64,000 bases of DNA from Elusimicrobiota bacterium (GTDB lineage: Bacteria; Elusimicrobiota; Elusimicrobia; FEN-1173): the NCBI GenBank assembly GCA_016722575.1, contig JADKIY010000001.1, positions 786,997 to 850,996 on the forward strand, given 5' to 3'. Position numbers and translations under genes: made by a program. The notes under the pieces are model-generated. The model was given only the letters and a program-made list of their open reading frames with translations. It was not told where the DNA came from and ran no database searches. This document shows, piece by piece, positions 25,733 to 35,041 of this stretch (position 1 is its first letter; each line of letters opens with the position of its first letter).

Positions 25733-26764
25733 ATGACCGACCCCACTTCCTATTCCAACAACCCCTCGGCCGGCCGTCTGGAGGCCCTCGCGAGCCGCGT
25801 CGGCCCCTCGGCGGAGGCCATTCGGCGCCACCCCTGGGCCTTTTTGGCCGCCGCTTTTCTGGCCGCCGCGATTTCCACCGCCTTGGCCACCTATTGGATC
25901 ATCGGGGGATTGATTCACAGCCGCCAGGCCGTCACCGTGCCGGACTTGACGGGCAAAAACCTGGAAACGGCCTTGGACCTTCTGGGGCCCCTTCGTTTGT
26001 CCCTGGCCAAAGACGCCGTCCAAATCGACGAAAATTTTCCGCCCGGCGCCATCCTGCGCCAGGTGCCTCCCGCGGGCATTAAAGTCCGGGAGGGGAAAGT
26101 GGTCCACGTCACGCTTTCCTCCGGTGGCCAAGTGCTCTTCGTCCCCGAATTGACCGGCACGACGTTGACGGAGGCCCAGAACCGTCTCCGCTCCGCGGGG
26201 CTCGTGCTCGGGGCCATGTCCCAGGCCTATTCGACGCAAAGAGAAGCCGGGTGGGTCATGGAGCAATCCCCGCCCATCGGGGCCGTCATCAAGCCCGGGT
26301 CCATGGTGGATTTGAAGGTGTCCAAGGGACCGCCCCCCGAAGGCACCACCCTCATGCCGGATTTCATCAACCGGCCATTCGGGTTGGCGCGCCAATGGGC
26401 CAAAGACGCGGGCGTGGAAGTGAAATCGACGGAGGAATTGTCGCCCACCCTGCCCGGACTCGTGTTGAATCAGACCCCCGCGCCGGACACGCCGCTCGCC
26501 GAAAAGGCGGCCGTGACGTTCGTGGTGGCCAAGTCGAGCTCGACCGCCGCGGCCGACGTGAAGTTGATCCGCTACGAGATTCCCCCTGGAACCGAGCGCG
26601 TGCAGGTGCGCATCGTGCTGCGGGACGACGACGGGGAAAAAGAGGTTTACCAGTCCCAGCAGAACGCGGGGTCCGCGGTGGAAGTCGCCGTGGCGCCCAA
26701 GGGCGCCGCCCGGGCCCGTATTTTCGTCGACGGCGTGTTGATCGAAGAACGCCCCCTGCCGTAA
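25733..26764 (+). CDS. PASTA-domain membrane protein
   Basis: 343 residues: a cytoplasmic N-terminus of about 38 residues, one membrane segment (about 39-62, 'AFLAAAISTALATYWIIGG'), then extracytoplasmic PASTA domains. Three are visible: 'VTVPDLTGKNLETALDLL', 'LFVPELTGTTLTEAQNRL' and a weaker 'LMPDFINRPFGLARQW'. PASTA domains bind muropeptides and usually follow Ser/Thr kinases or PBPs; here no kinase or transpeptidase is attached. The C-terminal 80 residues are unassigned. Its TAA overlaps the rpe ATG by one base, so expression is coupled. Confidence 0.88.
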   Translation: MTDPTSYSNNPSAGRLEALASRVGPSAEAIRRHPWAFLAAAFLAAAISTALATYWIIGGLIHSRQAVTVPDLTGKNLETALDLLGPLRLSLAKDAVQIDENFPPGAILRQVPPAGIKVREGKVVHVTLSSGGQVLFVPELTGTTLTEAQNRLRSAGLVLGAMSQAYSTQREAGWVMEQSPPIGAVIKPGSMVDLKVSKGPPPEGTTLMPDFINRPFGLARQWAKDAGVEVKSTEELSPTLPGLVLNQTPAPDTPLAEKAAVTFVVAKSSSTAAADVKLIRYEIPPGTERVQVRIVLRDDDGEKEVYQSQQNAGSAVEVAVAPKGAARARIFVDGVLIEERPLP

Positions 26765-27447
26765 TGCCCCGCCCGCCGTTCCCCGCTCTGGCCCCGTCCA
26801 TCCTCTCGGCCGATTTCGCCCATCTGGCCGACGACGTTCGCACGGTGGAAAAGGCCGGCGCCGACTGGCTGCACGTCGACGTCATGGACGGCCATTTCGT
26901 GCCCAATTTGACCATCGGTCCCGTGGTCGTGCATTGGCTGAAGAAATGCACCCAACTCCCCCTGGACGTTCACCTGATGATCGAACACCCGGAAAAATAC
27001 ATCCCCGCCTTCGCCCAGGCCGGGGCCTGGAACATTACGGTCCATCGGGAAGCCTGCCGTCGCCCCGCCGAGGTTTTGCGCCTCATTAAAAAGCACGGGT
27101 GCCGGGCGGGGATGTCCGTCCGCCCGAAGACCCCCATTCGGGAGGTTGCCCCCTACTTGAAAAATTTGGACGTGGTCCTGGTCATGACCGTGGAGCCCGG
27201 CTTCGGCGGACAGTCCTTCATGCCGGACATGTTGCCGAAAGTCCGCTGGCTTCGGGAGCATTGGCGCGGGAAACGGAAAGAAGGCCCCTGGATCGAAGTG
27301 GACGGGGGCATCAACGCCGACACCGCGCCTTTGACCGTGCACGCCGGCGCCAACGTGTTGGTGGCCGGCAACGCCATTTTCGGCGCCCCGAACCCGGGCC
27401 GCGCTCTTCAAAACATCCGCCGCCGGGCCGCCGCGCCCGTCCTTTGA
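26764..27447 (+). CDS. rpe: Ribulose-phosphate 3-epimerase
   Basis: Interconverts ribulose-5-phosphate and xylulose-5-phosphate in the pentose phosphate pathway. TIM-barrel with all family motifs: 'LAPSILSADFAHL', 'WLHVDVMDGHFVPNLTIGP', 'LDVHLMIEHPE', 'VLVMTVEPGFGGQSF' and 'EVDGGIN'. 227 residues. ATG at 26764 overlaps the stop of the PASTA gene, and the next gene starts inside the rpe stop region. Confidence 0.95.
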   Translation: MPRPPFPALAPSILSADFAHLADDVRTVEKAGADWLHVDVMDGHFVPNLTIGPVVVHWLKKCTQLPLDVHLMIEHPEKYIPAFAQAGAWNITVHREACRRPAEVLRLIKKHGCRAGMSVRPKTPIREVAPYLKNLDVVLVMTVEPGFGGQSFMPDMLPKVRWLREHWRGKRKEGPWIEVDGGINADTAPLTVHAGANVLVAGNAIFGAPNPGRALQNIRRRAAAPVL

Positions 27448-28199
27448 CCCTTCCGAAGTTCCTTTCTTCCCCGAGCGATTTAATCCTATTCCCGGTTCGG
27501 GGGGCGCCGCTGTGGGCCCTCGGTTTATTCGTTCTCGGATGCGGTCCCTCGGAGCCGCCGGAACCCGCACCCCGGGCGGTGGCGACCTTGACCGCCGAGG
27601 AGCGGGATTCCGCGTCGATCATTAAAGAGGAATCCCGGGAATGGTATTTGTGGCACACCCACGGGAATCGGATTCAGCGGGAAGGAAAATTCGACGAGGC
27701 CCTCTACTGCTACAACCAAGCCCAGGCGGCGTGGCCGAAGACGGGCGAATCCACCGACACGGCCCTTCAAAAGGCCTATTTGTACCTCCGCCTCAAGGAA
27801 CCCGCCTGGGCTCTGCGTTACGCCGACCGGTTCGCGGCGCATTTTCCCCGGGACAGCAACCCGCCCTACGTCCGGGCCTTCGCCTATTACGATTTGGGGA
27901 AGGACGAGGCCGCGCTGGAAGAGGCCGGTCGGTTGGGCAAGGACGATATGGCTCGGCGGATGGTCCAGGGGTTGGTTCAAGCGCGGAAGGGCGATGCGGC
28001 GGCGGGGAACGCCGCGGTGATCGCCGCGTGGACGGACTATTTAAAACGGCACCATCGCTACCCGTCGCCCCCCCGGCCCGAGGACATGGTTCAAATCAAG
28101 TTTTTGACCTGGCCGCTCCTGCCCTTCGACGCCCAGAAAATATTGATTGACGCGCGTTTGGATCCCATCCCCCTCGAAGCCGGCCCGGCCGCGCGCTGA
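27444..28199 (+). CDS. Lipoprotein with TPR-like helices
   Basis: 251 residues from a TTG that overlaps the rpe stop. The start is uncertain, but a signal-peptide core 'PLWALGLFVLGCGPSEPPEP' with a cysteine after L-G supports a lipoprotein anchored at residue about 36. The rest is helical with TPR-like content ('QREGKFDEALYCYNQAQAAW', 'YVRAFAYYDLGKDEAALEEA'), suggesting a protein-interaction role at the envelope. No specific family recognised. Confidence 0.7.
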   Translation: MTLPKFLSSPSDLILFPVRGAPLWALGLFVLGCGPSEPPEPAPRAVATLTAEERDSASIIKEESREWYLWHTHGNRIQREGKFDEALYCYNQAQAAWPKTGESTDTALQKAYLYLRLKEPAWALRYADRFAAHFPRDSNPPYVRAFAYYDLGKDEAALEEAGRLGKDDMARRMVQGLVQARKGDAAAGNAAVIAAWTDYLKRHHRYPSPPRPEDMVQIKFLTWPLLPFDAQKILIDARLDPIPLEAGPAAR

Positions 28200-28223
28200 T
28201 TTTACCGTCGGGCGCGGACGCGC

Positions 28224-30248
28224 CTACCGTTGGACGGCCAGCCTCCCCCGCTGGATCTCACCGCCCGCCTCCACCACGAAATAATACACCCCCGACCCGA
28301 CGGGACGTCCGTCGTCCCCCAGCAGGTCCCATTGGGCGGGGCCCCCCTCCACCCGGATTTCCCGAACGCGGTTCCCCGAAACCCCGTAGACGCGGATCAC
28401 GCTTCGGTCGGGCACGTTTCGGAAAAGCATGGGAAGGCCGCCGTGGTCGCCTCCGCGCCAGGGGTTTGGAAAGGCGTCGGCGACGTTCCGCGGTTCCCCG
28501 GGAACGGTGAGCGTCGCGAAGACCCCCTGGCTGAGATTCGTGTAGGAACCGGTGGGTGTGGTTTCCAATTTCAAGGCGCGGACCATATACGTGTACGTGT
28601 GCCCGGCCTGGGCCCCGTTGTCCCGCCAGCGATGGGCGGCGGTTCCGCCCTCGGGCGTCAGCCGGGCGAAAGGCCCCCGGGGGGTGTCGCCCCGGAAGAC
28701 GGCGTATCCCGAAACGGCCGCGTCCGACGAGGGCGTCCAGGTCACCGACCACCGGCCGTCGCTCCGATCGCCCCCCGCGTCGGCGGGGGGGGCGACCGTG
28801 TTCGCTCGAAGAGTGGGATCCCCCAACAACGCCACGTGGATTTGGCCGTGGCCGACGTCCGGGGCGTTTTGGGAAAATCGCGCGCTTTCGCCCAGGGTTT
28901 CCCCCAGGGACATGGCGTGGAATTGCCAATTGGGACGGCCCGGCCAGGCCGACGCCAATCCGTACGAGGGCGTGGCCAAGGGCGCCCGAAGAAAATTGTT
29001 GGCGTTGTCCCAGTCGCCGAAGTAGCTCCCGAACAAAAGGGTAAAAACGGTTTTGGGATCGCCCACGGCGAACCCCGCCGTCGTGGTCCCCACCCCGCTC
29101 GCGCTTTGGTAGGTCCCGCCGCCGCAGGCGTAGGTCCACAGATAGGCGTCGCTGGCCAGGGTGGGGAAATATTGATCCGTCCCGACGGCGGTGATGGACG
29201 CGGTGCCCAGGAGGGCGGTGAAGTTGCGCCACCCGTTGGCGGCGAAGGCTTCGCCGCCGAAAACGCCGAACCCGTCGCGGATCAGGCCCCGTTGGGGCAC
29301 GGCGGCAAACACCCCGCGGTGGTGGCGGTAATCGTGGTCCTTGTTGAGATAGCCCCGAAGGAGCTCGGTTTCGGTGTGCGGGAAGGCCGGCAGATTGGAA
29401 AGGTCCACGCGCCCGACGCCCAGTTCGACGGCGTCGCCGGACCCGTCGGCCGGCACGATCGTTTGGTCGAATTTCCCGTCCCCGGGCCGGTTCGTTAACC
29501 GGGCGTTGCCGGGCTGGACATAGTTGGCCGTTGCGTCCGTCCAGAGGCCGTCCACGTCCCCGTAATACACGTCCGCCGGCCAGGCGCCCAGGTGGTTGGA
29601 ATGTCCGTCGGGGTTGATCGCCCCGGCGTAAGGGATGGGCGCCCGGCCGAACAGAAAGACCTCTTTGACGTGCGAGGGGTCCGCCGTGTAATCCTCGACA
29701 ATCAGGGCCTTCACCTGCCGTTGGAGGGCCCCCGAGGAGGCGAAGGCATCGTCCCGGGGGACGTCGTGGCGGATCACCTTCCACCCATCGCCGATCAAGT
29801 CCTCTTCCAGCCGCGCCAGTTCGCTCGACAGGGGGGACGCCTGGGTTTGGTCAACCACCAGGAGAACGGTCCCGCGGTGTTCCACGGGGGGAAGGTCGAA
29901 CCCCGCTCGGGCTTCGCCGTATCGGTTGTAGAGGTCGGTTTCAATCGTGTAATCGTAGACGGTTCCCTCCGGGGCGTTGTCGTCCACGAACTGCGTGGCG
30001 CTCCCGGCGAGGGTGGCGATGGACGGGCCGCGCCCCGTCCCGCTGGTTTGGCGGCGAACGTTGTAACTGCCGGGAGCGGCCGTGGGAGTCGGCCAGGAAA
30101 GGGTGATCTGGCGGGGGCCGGTGCGCCGCGCGGTGACCTGGACGGCGTAGTCCCGGGTGGTGAGCGCCTCCGCGGGCGTCGCGGTCCCCCAAAGAAACAG
30201 GGCAAGGACCGAAAGCGGGCGTAAAAAGGCGGGGGCCGGTGATTCCAT
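28224..30248 (-). CDS. Secreted C25 (gingipain-like) peptidase family protein with C-terminal sorting-type domain
   Basis: 674 residues with a signal peptide ('VLALFLWGTATPAEA'). Order: FN3-like domain (about 30-115), a caspase-like/C25-like region (about 125-450), a second FN3-like domain (about 490-585) and a C-terminal FlgD-like beta domain ending 'GEIQRGRLAVQR'. In the C25-like region, 'LFGRAPIPYAG', 'HSNHLGAWPADVYYGDVDG' (candidate catalytic His) and 'TYACGGGTYQS' (candidate catalytic Cys) resemble gingipain signatures. The C-terminal domain resembles type IX secretion or FlgD-like sorting domains. Convergent to the lipoprotein gene. Protease activity is inference; catalytic residues should be checked by structure prediction. 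Confidence 0.75.
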   Translation of the reverse strand: MESPAPAFLRPLSVLALFLWGTATPAEALTTRDYAVQVTARRTGPRQITLSWPTPTAAPGSYNVRRQTSGTGRGPSIATLAGSATQFVDDNAPEGTVYDYTIETDLYNRYGEARAGFDLPPVEHRGTVLLVVDQTQASPLSSELARLEEDLIGDGWKVIRHDVPRDDAFASSGALQRQVKALIVEDYTADPSHVKEVFLFGRAPIPYAGAINPDGHSNHLGAWPADVYYGDVDGLWTDATANYVQPGNARLTNRPGDGKFDQTIVPADGSGDAVELGVGRVDLSNLPAFPHTETELLRGYLNKDHDYRHHRGVFAAVPQRGLIRDGFGVFGGEAFAANGWRNFTALLGTASITAVGTDQYFPTLASDAYLWTYACGGGTYQSASGVGTTTAGFAVGDPKTVFTLLFGSYFGDWDNANNFLRAPLATPSYGLASAWPGRPNWQFHAMSLGETLGESARFSQNAPDVGHGQIHVALLGDPTLRANTVAPPADAGGDRSDGRWSVTWTPSSDAAVSGYAVFRGDTPRGPFARLTPEGGTAAHRWRDNGAQAGHTYTYMVRALKLETTPTGSYTNLSQGVFATLTVPGEPRNVADAFPNPWRGGDHGGLPMLFRNVPDRSVIRVYGVSGNRVREIRVEGGPAQWDLLGDDGRPVGSGVYYFVVEAGGEIQRGRLAVQR

Positions 30249-30339
30249 GATGGATTTAGGGGATGCAACATTGTGGCCACGGAGGGGAAGGGCCCCGGGT
30301 TAATCACAAGGCGGTTTAGGTAAGGAAATACCCTCTGGA

Positions 30340-30470
30340 AATCAATTTGTTTTTGCCGTCTCCCCGGCGAAAGCCGGGGCCCGGTTTGAAAAACCGCTCT
30401 CGAAGACTGTGTCACTGACCGGATTCCGGCTTTCGCCGGAAGGACGAACTTATCGACGGAAAATGCCCTT
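30340..30470. repeat. Intergenic palindromic repeats
   Basis: The 30249-30488 gap holds 'cccggcgaaagccgggg' and 'ccggcttttcgccgg'-type stems ('ccggattccggctttcgccgg'). They resemble common dispersed intergenic repeats. No gene seen. Confidence 0.45.
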
Positions 30471-30488
30471 ATCTAAACGGCACTGGGA

Positions 30489-31106
30489 TTAATCGGGCGC
30501 CGGGCCCGAAGGAGGTTTTTGAAACCCGCTCGAATATTTTTTCGGCGCGCCCAGGGAGGCGTATCGAGTTTTCAGGGCCGCCAGGGCTCGCGCGGCCTCC
30601 TCGGCGTTGCCGGCCGAACAGAACCGGACCGTTTTCCCGTCGACGTCGAAGGCCAGCCGTCCCGTTTTTCCCAACTTCGAGCGAACCCCCGCGGGCGGGG
30701 TTCCGGTGGGGTCCTCCGCCGCCAAGCGCAGGTTCTTGATCTTCGCCATTTCGTATTCCCGAACCCACCCCTTGCCGAAAAGTTCGTAGGCCACCTTTAT
30801 TCGAAGCGCGTCGGCGGTGATTCGCTCCCGCCCGCCCAACATCCAAAGCCAAAGGGCCAGGGCGAAACCGCCCCCGGCCGTCCAGCCCGTCAACCACAAC
30901 AGGAGGAACAGCCGGGCCGGGATCGGCGTTTTGGAGTGGAAGAGCGCTTTGACGGCCGCCGCTTCCCCCGCGGCCCATCCGCACAGCCAAAAAGACAGAA
31001 AGAGAAGGAGGGGCCACACTCGCTGGACGGAAACGACGATTTCCAAGCCCAGGGGCGTGTCGTTGATTTGAAGTCGTGCGGCGGTCGAGGCGGCGGGGGT
31101 GTCCAT
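30489..31106 (-). CDS. Membrane protein with C-terminal PH-like domain (hypothetical)
   Basis: 205 residues. Two membrane segments (about 30-48 and 68-90) are followed by a soluble half with beta-rich 'RITADALRIKVAYELFGKGW' and 'LAFDVDGKTVRFCSAGNAEEA', resembling bacterial PH-domain (DUF304-like) membrane proteins. The C-terminus is Pro/Gly-rich. Function unknown. It is downstream of the AsmA gene's far end and separated from it by about 45 nt, so it may be the upstream gene of a short minus-strand pair with nothing following. Confidence 0.65.
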   Translation of the reverse strand: MDTPAASTAARLQINDTPLGLEIVVSVQRVWPLLLFLSFWLCGWAAGEAAAVKALFHSKTPIPARLFLLLWLTGWTAGGGFALALWLWMLGGRERITADALRIKVAYELFGKGWVREYEMAKIKNLRLAAEDPTGTPPAGVRSKLGKTGRLAFDVDGKTVRFCSAGNAEEAARALAALKTRYASLGAPKKYSSGFQKPPSGPAPD

Positions 31107-31153
31107 GGCGTTTTAAGGATAGACCGGGAACGGCGAACGGCCAACCCCCGGGG

Positions 31154-33535
31154 TCACTTTTTTTTGAATAGTTTTTGAAGGGATTTCAGGCCTTGATCGA
31201 CGGCTTTGTCCACGGCGTTGGACCCTCCGTTGTCGCCCGCGCCCGGCGCGCGGTATTTTTCGAGGCTTTTCTGAAGAAGGTCCTTGGCGGCGTTTTTGGC
31301 CGCCTGGGAGAAATCCACGGAAATCTTGGGGTCCGTGAGGGGCCCCGTGATTTTGGCGGTCAAGGTCGGACGGCCGTCGGGGCCGGAGGTCCAGTCGCCC
31401 AAGCTCCCGCCCAGGGACCCGGCCGGCAATTTGATCGTGGCCCGAAGGTCCGAATCGTAATCCGTCAAACGAACCCGGCCTTTGGCCGAGAGATCCGTTT
31501 GGTCGCTTTCCACGGCCAGGTCCTCGGTGGTCAACAGGCCCCGGTCGATTTTCAAATGCCCCCCGAGGGTTTTGTAAGTCAGATCGGCGGAATCTTTTTT
31601 CATGAGCTTGTTGATTTTTTCCGCCAGGGGGAGGTTGCGGATTTTTCCGTCGGAGGCAGAGAGCGTCAGGGCGCCGCTCAGTTGCCCCAGGTCGGGGCCG
31701 AGATCGGTCAACAGCCCCTTGAGTTGGAAGTTTTTCCCCAGGTAATAGGGGTGGGTTGCCTCGCCGATTTTGATGGACCCTTCGGCCCGGGCAATGGGCG
31801 CGGGACCCGAGGGACCGGCGGGGGCCGCGGAGGATTCCGTCGTAGCGGTCGAGCTGAAAATTTCCTGAACCTTGGCCAGATCCAGTCGGTCCAACTTAAA
31901 GTCGTACGTCAATTCCGGTCGGGAGAAGCGCCGGGCGGTGAGGGCCAGGGAAAAAGGAGACCCGAGAAATTTTCCCTTGAAATCCTTGAGAGTCGCGTCG
32001 TCCTCTGAAAAGGCGACCGATCCGCCCAGGCTTTCCAGGGAGGCGCCGGGAAGCGGAGTCAGGCCCACGCCGGACAGGACGGCGTTCCCCTTGGCCTGGG
32101 GGGCCGCCGTGGTGCCCTGGATTTTTGCGTTCAGGGAAATTTTTCCCCGGGGGGAGTAGTCCCGGAGGGCCGGGACGAGGGCCGCCGCGGGACCCAAATC
32201 CAGGGCGGGGGCGCTGACGGTGAAATCCAGAAGGGATTGGTTCTTGGAGGCCCGCAGAGCCCCTTGGCCGTCAATCGCGCCCACGGGGCTTTCCAATTTA
32301 AAGGACTTGAGAACGGTGGCCGCGGCGTCCCAGGCGCCGGCGGCCGTGATTTTCAATAGGGATTTGGCCGGCTTCACAAAGGAATCGCCGTAGCGGAGCT
32401 CGGCCTCGCTTAAGTCCAGGTTGACGGAGAAACCCAGGCGGTCCGCCGTGCCCTGGGCCGCGAGGGACCCCGACAGGGGGCCCGTGAGCCCCGCGCCGCC
32501 GTTTTGCGAAGGGTATTGGAGGCGTGTGGGGGACGCTTTGGCGTCGAAGGAAAGGGGCGTGGCCTGGGGTTTCGCCCGGGCGTCGATCGTGAAGTCCAAG
32601 TCGAGGTCCTTGGTGTGGACGGTCAATGGCCCCGTCAGGGCGACATTCTCCAGGGATCCATTGACCTTCAAATCGCCTTTGACCGAAGCGCCCTTGGCTT
32701 CGGCCGGCAGGGCCACCCAGGGGGACAGGGAATCGGCCAAAAAGGGCGAGAGCCCCAGGGCGATGTCGAATTGGGGGGCGGCGAAATGTTGGACGGTTCC
32801 CGCCAGGGTCACGGTGGAATCTCCCAGGCCCAGGACGGTTTTTCGGAGTCGAAGGCTCTCGCCCGGCAGGTCCAGGCGGCTGTCGACGGAAACGCGCGCG
32901 CCGACGGCCTTGCCCTGGGTCTGGCCGGTGAGCTCGGCGGAGAGGACGATGTCAAAGGGGGTGGCCAGGGAGACGTTGGTGAGGTCCAGCGTGAGATCCT
33001 TCACCGTCAGGTCGTCGCCGCGAACCGCGTCGTCCCAGCGAACCTGCCCTCGCCGAAGGGTGACCTTGCGGACGAAGAAGGCCGCCCGGGAGGGTTCCAC
33101 CGCCGGGGTGGGCCGGGGCGCGGGGGCCGGGGCGCTGGAGGCGGTCAAATCGTCGATGCTTAAAACGCCGTCGGCCCGCCGGTGGAGGACCACCCGGGGG
33201 GATTCGATGAAGACGGAACGGACCACGATCCGGCCCGACAGAAGCATGAAGAGATTGGGTTGAACCGACAGGCGCTCCGCCGAAAAGAAAACCCCGGCCG
33301 GAAATCCCGCCCGTTCCTGGATCGAAAGTTTGGAAACGTCCAGTCCCGAGAGGCCCAGGTGGATTTCCCCCAAGTCCACTTGGCGGTGGAGGTTGTCCCC
33401 GGCCCACTTCAGGGCCAGGGCGCGGAGCTTCTCCGGCGGGTAGCGCAATTTGATGAACACCGCCGCGGCGGCCAGCAGGACCACCGGCGTCAGGAGCACG
33501 GCAATCAATACGGTGCGAAATCGAGGGAACTTCAT
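31154..33535 (-). CDS. AsmA family outer-membrane biogenesis protein
   Basis: 793 residues: an N-terminal membrane anchor ('VLIAVLLTPVVLLAAAAVF'), then the AsmA N-terminal motif region ('VDLGEIHLGLSGLDVSKLSI', 'IVVRSVFIESPRVVLHRRAD') and long beta-rich repeats (AsmA/DUF748-like groove), with a basic C-terminus. AsmA-like proteins form hydrophobic bridges moving lipid across the periplasm in diderms. Its start overlaps the upstream lipoprotein stop (ATGA), so it is the last gene of a three-gene envelope operon. Confidence 0.88.
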   Translation of the reverse strand: MKFPRFRTVLIAVLLTPVVLLAAAAVFIKLRYPPEKLRALALKWAGDNLHRQVDLGEIHLGLSGLDVSKLSIQERAGFPAGVFFSAERLSVQPNLFMLLSGRIVVRSVFIESPRVVLHRRADGVLSIDDLTASSAPAPAPRPTPAVEPSRAAFFVRKVTLRRGQVRWDDAVRGDDLTVKDLTLDLTNVSLATPFDIVLSAELTGQTQGKAVGARVSVDSRLDLPGESLRLRKTVLGLGDSTVTLAGTVQHFAAPQFDIALGLSPFLADSLSPWVALPAEAKGASVKGDLKVNGSLENVALTGPLTVHTKDLDLDFTIDARAKPQATPLSFDAKASPTRLQYPSQNGGAGLTGPLSGSLAAQGTADRLGFSVNLDLSEAELRYGDSFVKPAKSLLKITAAGAWDAAATVLKSFKLESPVGAIDGQGALRASKNQSLLDFTVSAPALDLGPAAALVPALRDYSPRGKISLNAKIQGTTAAPQAKGNAVLSGVGLTPLPGASLESLGGSVAFSEDDATLKDFKGKFLGSPFSLALTARRFSRPELTYDFKLDRLDLAKVQEIFSSTATTESSAAPAGPSGPAPIARAEGSIKIGEATHPYYLGKNFQLKGLLTDLGPDLGQLSGALTLSASDGKIRNLPLAEKINKLMKKDSADLTYKTLGGHLKIDRGLLTTEDLAVESDQTDLSAKGRVRLTDYDSDLRATIKLPAGSLGGSLGDWTSGPDGRPTLTAKITGPLTDPKISVDFSQAAKNAAKDLLQKSLEKYRAPGAGDNGGSNAVDKAVDQGLKSLQKLFKKK

Positions 33536-33891
33536 TTGATCTTTTCCTCCGTGATTTTGAGCGAGGCGTCCAGGTCGGCCAGGGCGGCTTCAGCGTCGTC
33601 CTGGGCCCGGGGCCGGTGGGTTTGGTTGGCGGCCCTCAGGGTTTCCAATTTCATGGCCGCCACGGTGCGGAACTCCTCCAAGTCGTCCAGGGCCCGGTTG
33701 ATTTCCCGGCGATTGCGGTGGGCCGTGTTGTCCGCGCGCTGGCGGAGGCGTTCGGCTTGCTGGGTCCGGGCCTTCAAGCGCAAATCCAATTCCGCCACGC
33801 TGGCCCGCGCGGGGGGCGCCGGTTGAGGGGCCCGGCATCCCGACGGGGCCAGGAGGCTTAGGGCAAACCAAAAGATCCGTCGACGCTTCAC
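33532..33891 (-). CDS. Small lipoprotein with coiled coil
   Basis: 119 residues: signal peptide with lipobox 'LLAPSGC' (Cys about 19) followed by a Pro/Ala linker and one long coiled coil ('AELDLRLKARTQQAERLRQR'). No family is certain. It overlaps both neighbours by 4 nt, so it is coupled to a DUF3108-like gene upstream and the AsmA gene downstream. Confidence 0.75.
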   Translation of the reverse strand: MKRRRIFWFALSLLAPSGCRAPQPAPPARASVAELDLRLKARTQQAERLRQRADNTAHRNRREINRALDDLEEFRTVAAMKLETLRAANQTHRPRAQDDAEAALADLDASLKITEEKIK

Positions 33892-34823
33892 GGGGTCCGT
33901 CGGGGCCGGGGGGTCAGGCCGATTTTCTTAAGTTGGGCCTCAAACCCGGGCCCGTTCATCTGCCAATAGGCGAGCCGGTCCGCCCCCCGCAGCTCCCCCT
34001 TTTCCCCGTCGGAAACCGTCCATTGGACGAGGCGCCGGGCGCCGGTGCTTTCCACGCAAAAAGTCCATTTTCGTCCTTCCGGGAGATCGGCGGTGAGGAC
34101 GTCAACGGTGAAGGTCCCGGCGGGAACCGTGACGCGCCGCGGCGCCGACCCTCGGGCCAGAGTGCCGGCCCCCCACTCCACGGGTTTGTGAAATAGCCGC
34201 GCCGTCGCCAGGGAACGGAGCACCGGAAGGGTTTTTCGTTCCCCCGGTTGGAGGAAGGGCGCCGCCAAGCCCCGGGCCCAAAGGGGCAAGACGTCTTCGC
34301 TCAGTCCCCCCGGGGGAATTTGATGGCGGTGTTCCCCGTCGCCCTCCCCGTCGAAATAACTGCGCCAGCTTTCGTCCACAAAGCCGTCCCGGAAATTCAG
34401 CTGGTGGAACACCTGGCCGCACCATTCCTGGGCGGAAAACGCGATCTTGGCCGGGGCCCCGGCCGGGCGACCGCCGGCGGGGGCCAGCCCGACGAAGGCG
34501 CTGGTCATTAAATTGTAATCGTAAAGGCCGGTGGAAAAATCCCGCATTAAGTTGAGTTTCATCACCTGGAATTCATCGGAGGCGGGATGTCGCCCGGGGT
34601 CGGCTTTGACCTGAAGGGATTCGGAAAAGGGTTCGGTCACGAAGACCGCCACGGCCACGCCCCGGCGTGGGTGCCCATAGCGGGGGAAAACCAAATCGTA
34701 GCCCGCCACCTCGGCCTTGCCGTCGCCCCAGGTTTTCCAAAAGGCGTCGTTGTCGGGGGAGTTCCCGGCCCGGGCCACCGGGAGGGCGAACAAGGCGGTC
34801 AGCAAAAGCGCGGCCTGTTTCAT
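33888..34823 (-). CDS. Secreted DUF3108-like periplasmic protein
   Basis: 311 residues with signal peptide ('LLLTALFALPVARAG'). The body has the beta-rich pattern and closing 'RVTVPAGTFTVDVL...GRKWTFCVES' typical of DUF3108-like periplasmic proteins, which often accompany envelope biogenesis genes. Assignment to DUF3108 is tentative. First gene of the operon that also encodes a lipoprotein and an AsmA protein. Confidence 0.7.
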   Translation of the reverse strand: MKQAALLLTALFALPVARAGNSPDNDAFWKTWGDGKAEVAGYDLVFPRYGHPRRGVAVAVFVTEPFSESLQVKADPGRHPASDEFQVMKLNLMRDFSTGLYDYNLMTSAFVGLAPAGGRPAGAPAKIAFSAQEWCGQVFHQLNFRDGFVDESWRSYFDGEGDGEHRHQIPPGGLSEDVLPLWARGLAAPFLQPGERKTLPVLRSLATARLFHKPVEWGAGTLARGSAPRRVTVPAGTFTVDVLTADLPEGRKWTFCVESTGARRLVQWTVSDGEKGELRGADRLAYWQMNGPGFEAQLKKIGLTPRPRRTP

Positions 34824-35026
34824 CGACGGAATTTTATCATTTTGGACCGCCGATCGAAGGCCCCGGCGGGAAGGGAGGGACGGCGACGTTGTCCCGGATC
34901 AACGGCGGTTTCCCCTTGCCGTCACTCCATTTTCCCTTTACTCTTTAGGAACGCCCCCGGAGCGATTCCCGGGGCCGGGGTTATAAAAATAGGATCGGTC
35001 TGTAATCGTTTTTTTCCGGAGATCGA

Positions 35027-35035
35027 TGATAGAAT
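35027..35035 (+). promoter_or_regulatory. Extended -10 promoter (TGATAGAAT), leaderless
   Basis: TG-n-TAGAAT ends 6 nt before the ATG at 35042, the same geometry as at 3055 and 21860. Confidence 0.55.
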
Positions 35036-35041
35036 CCCCCC

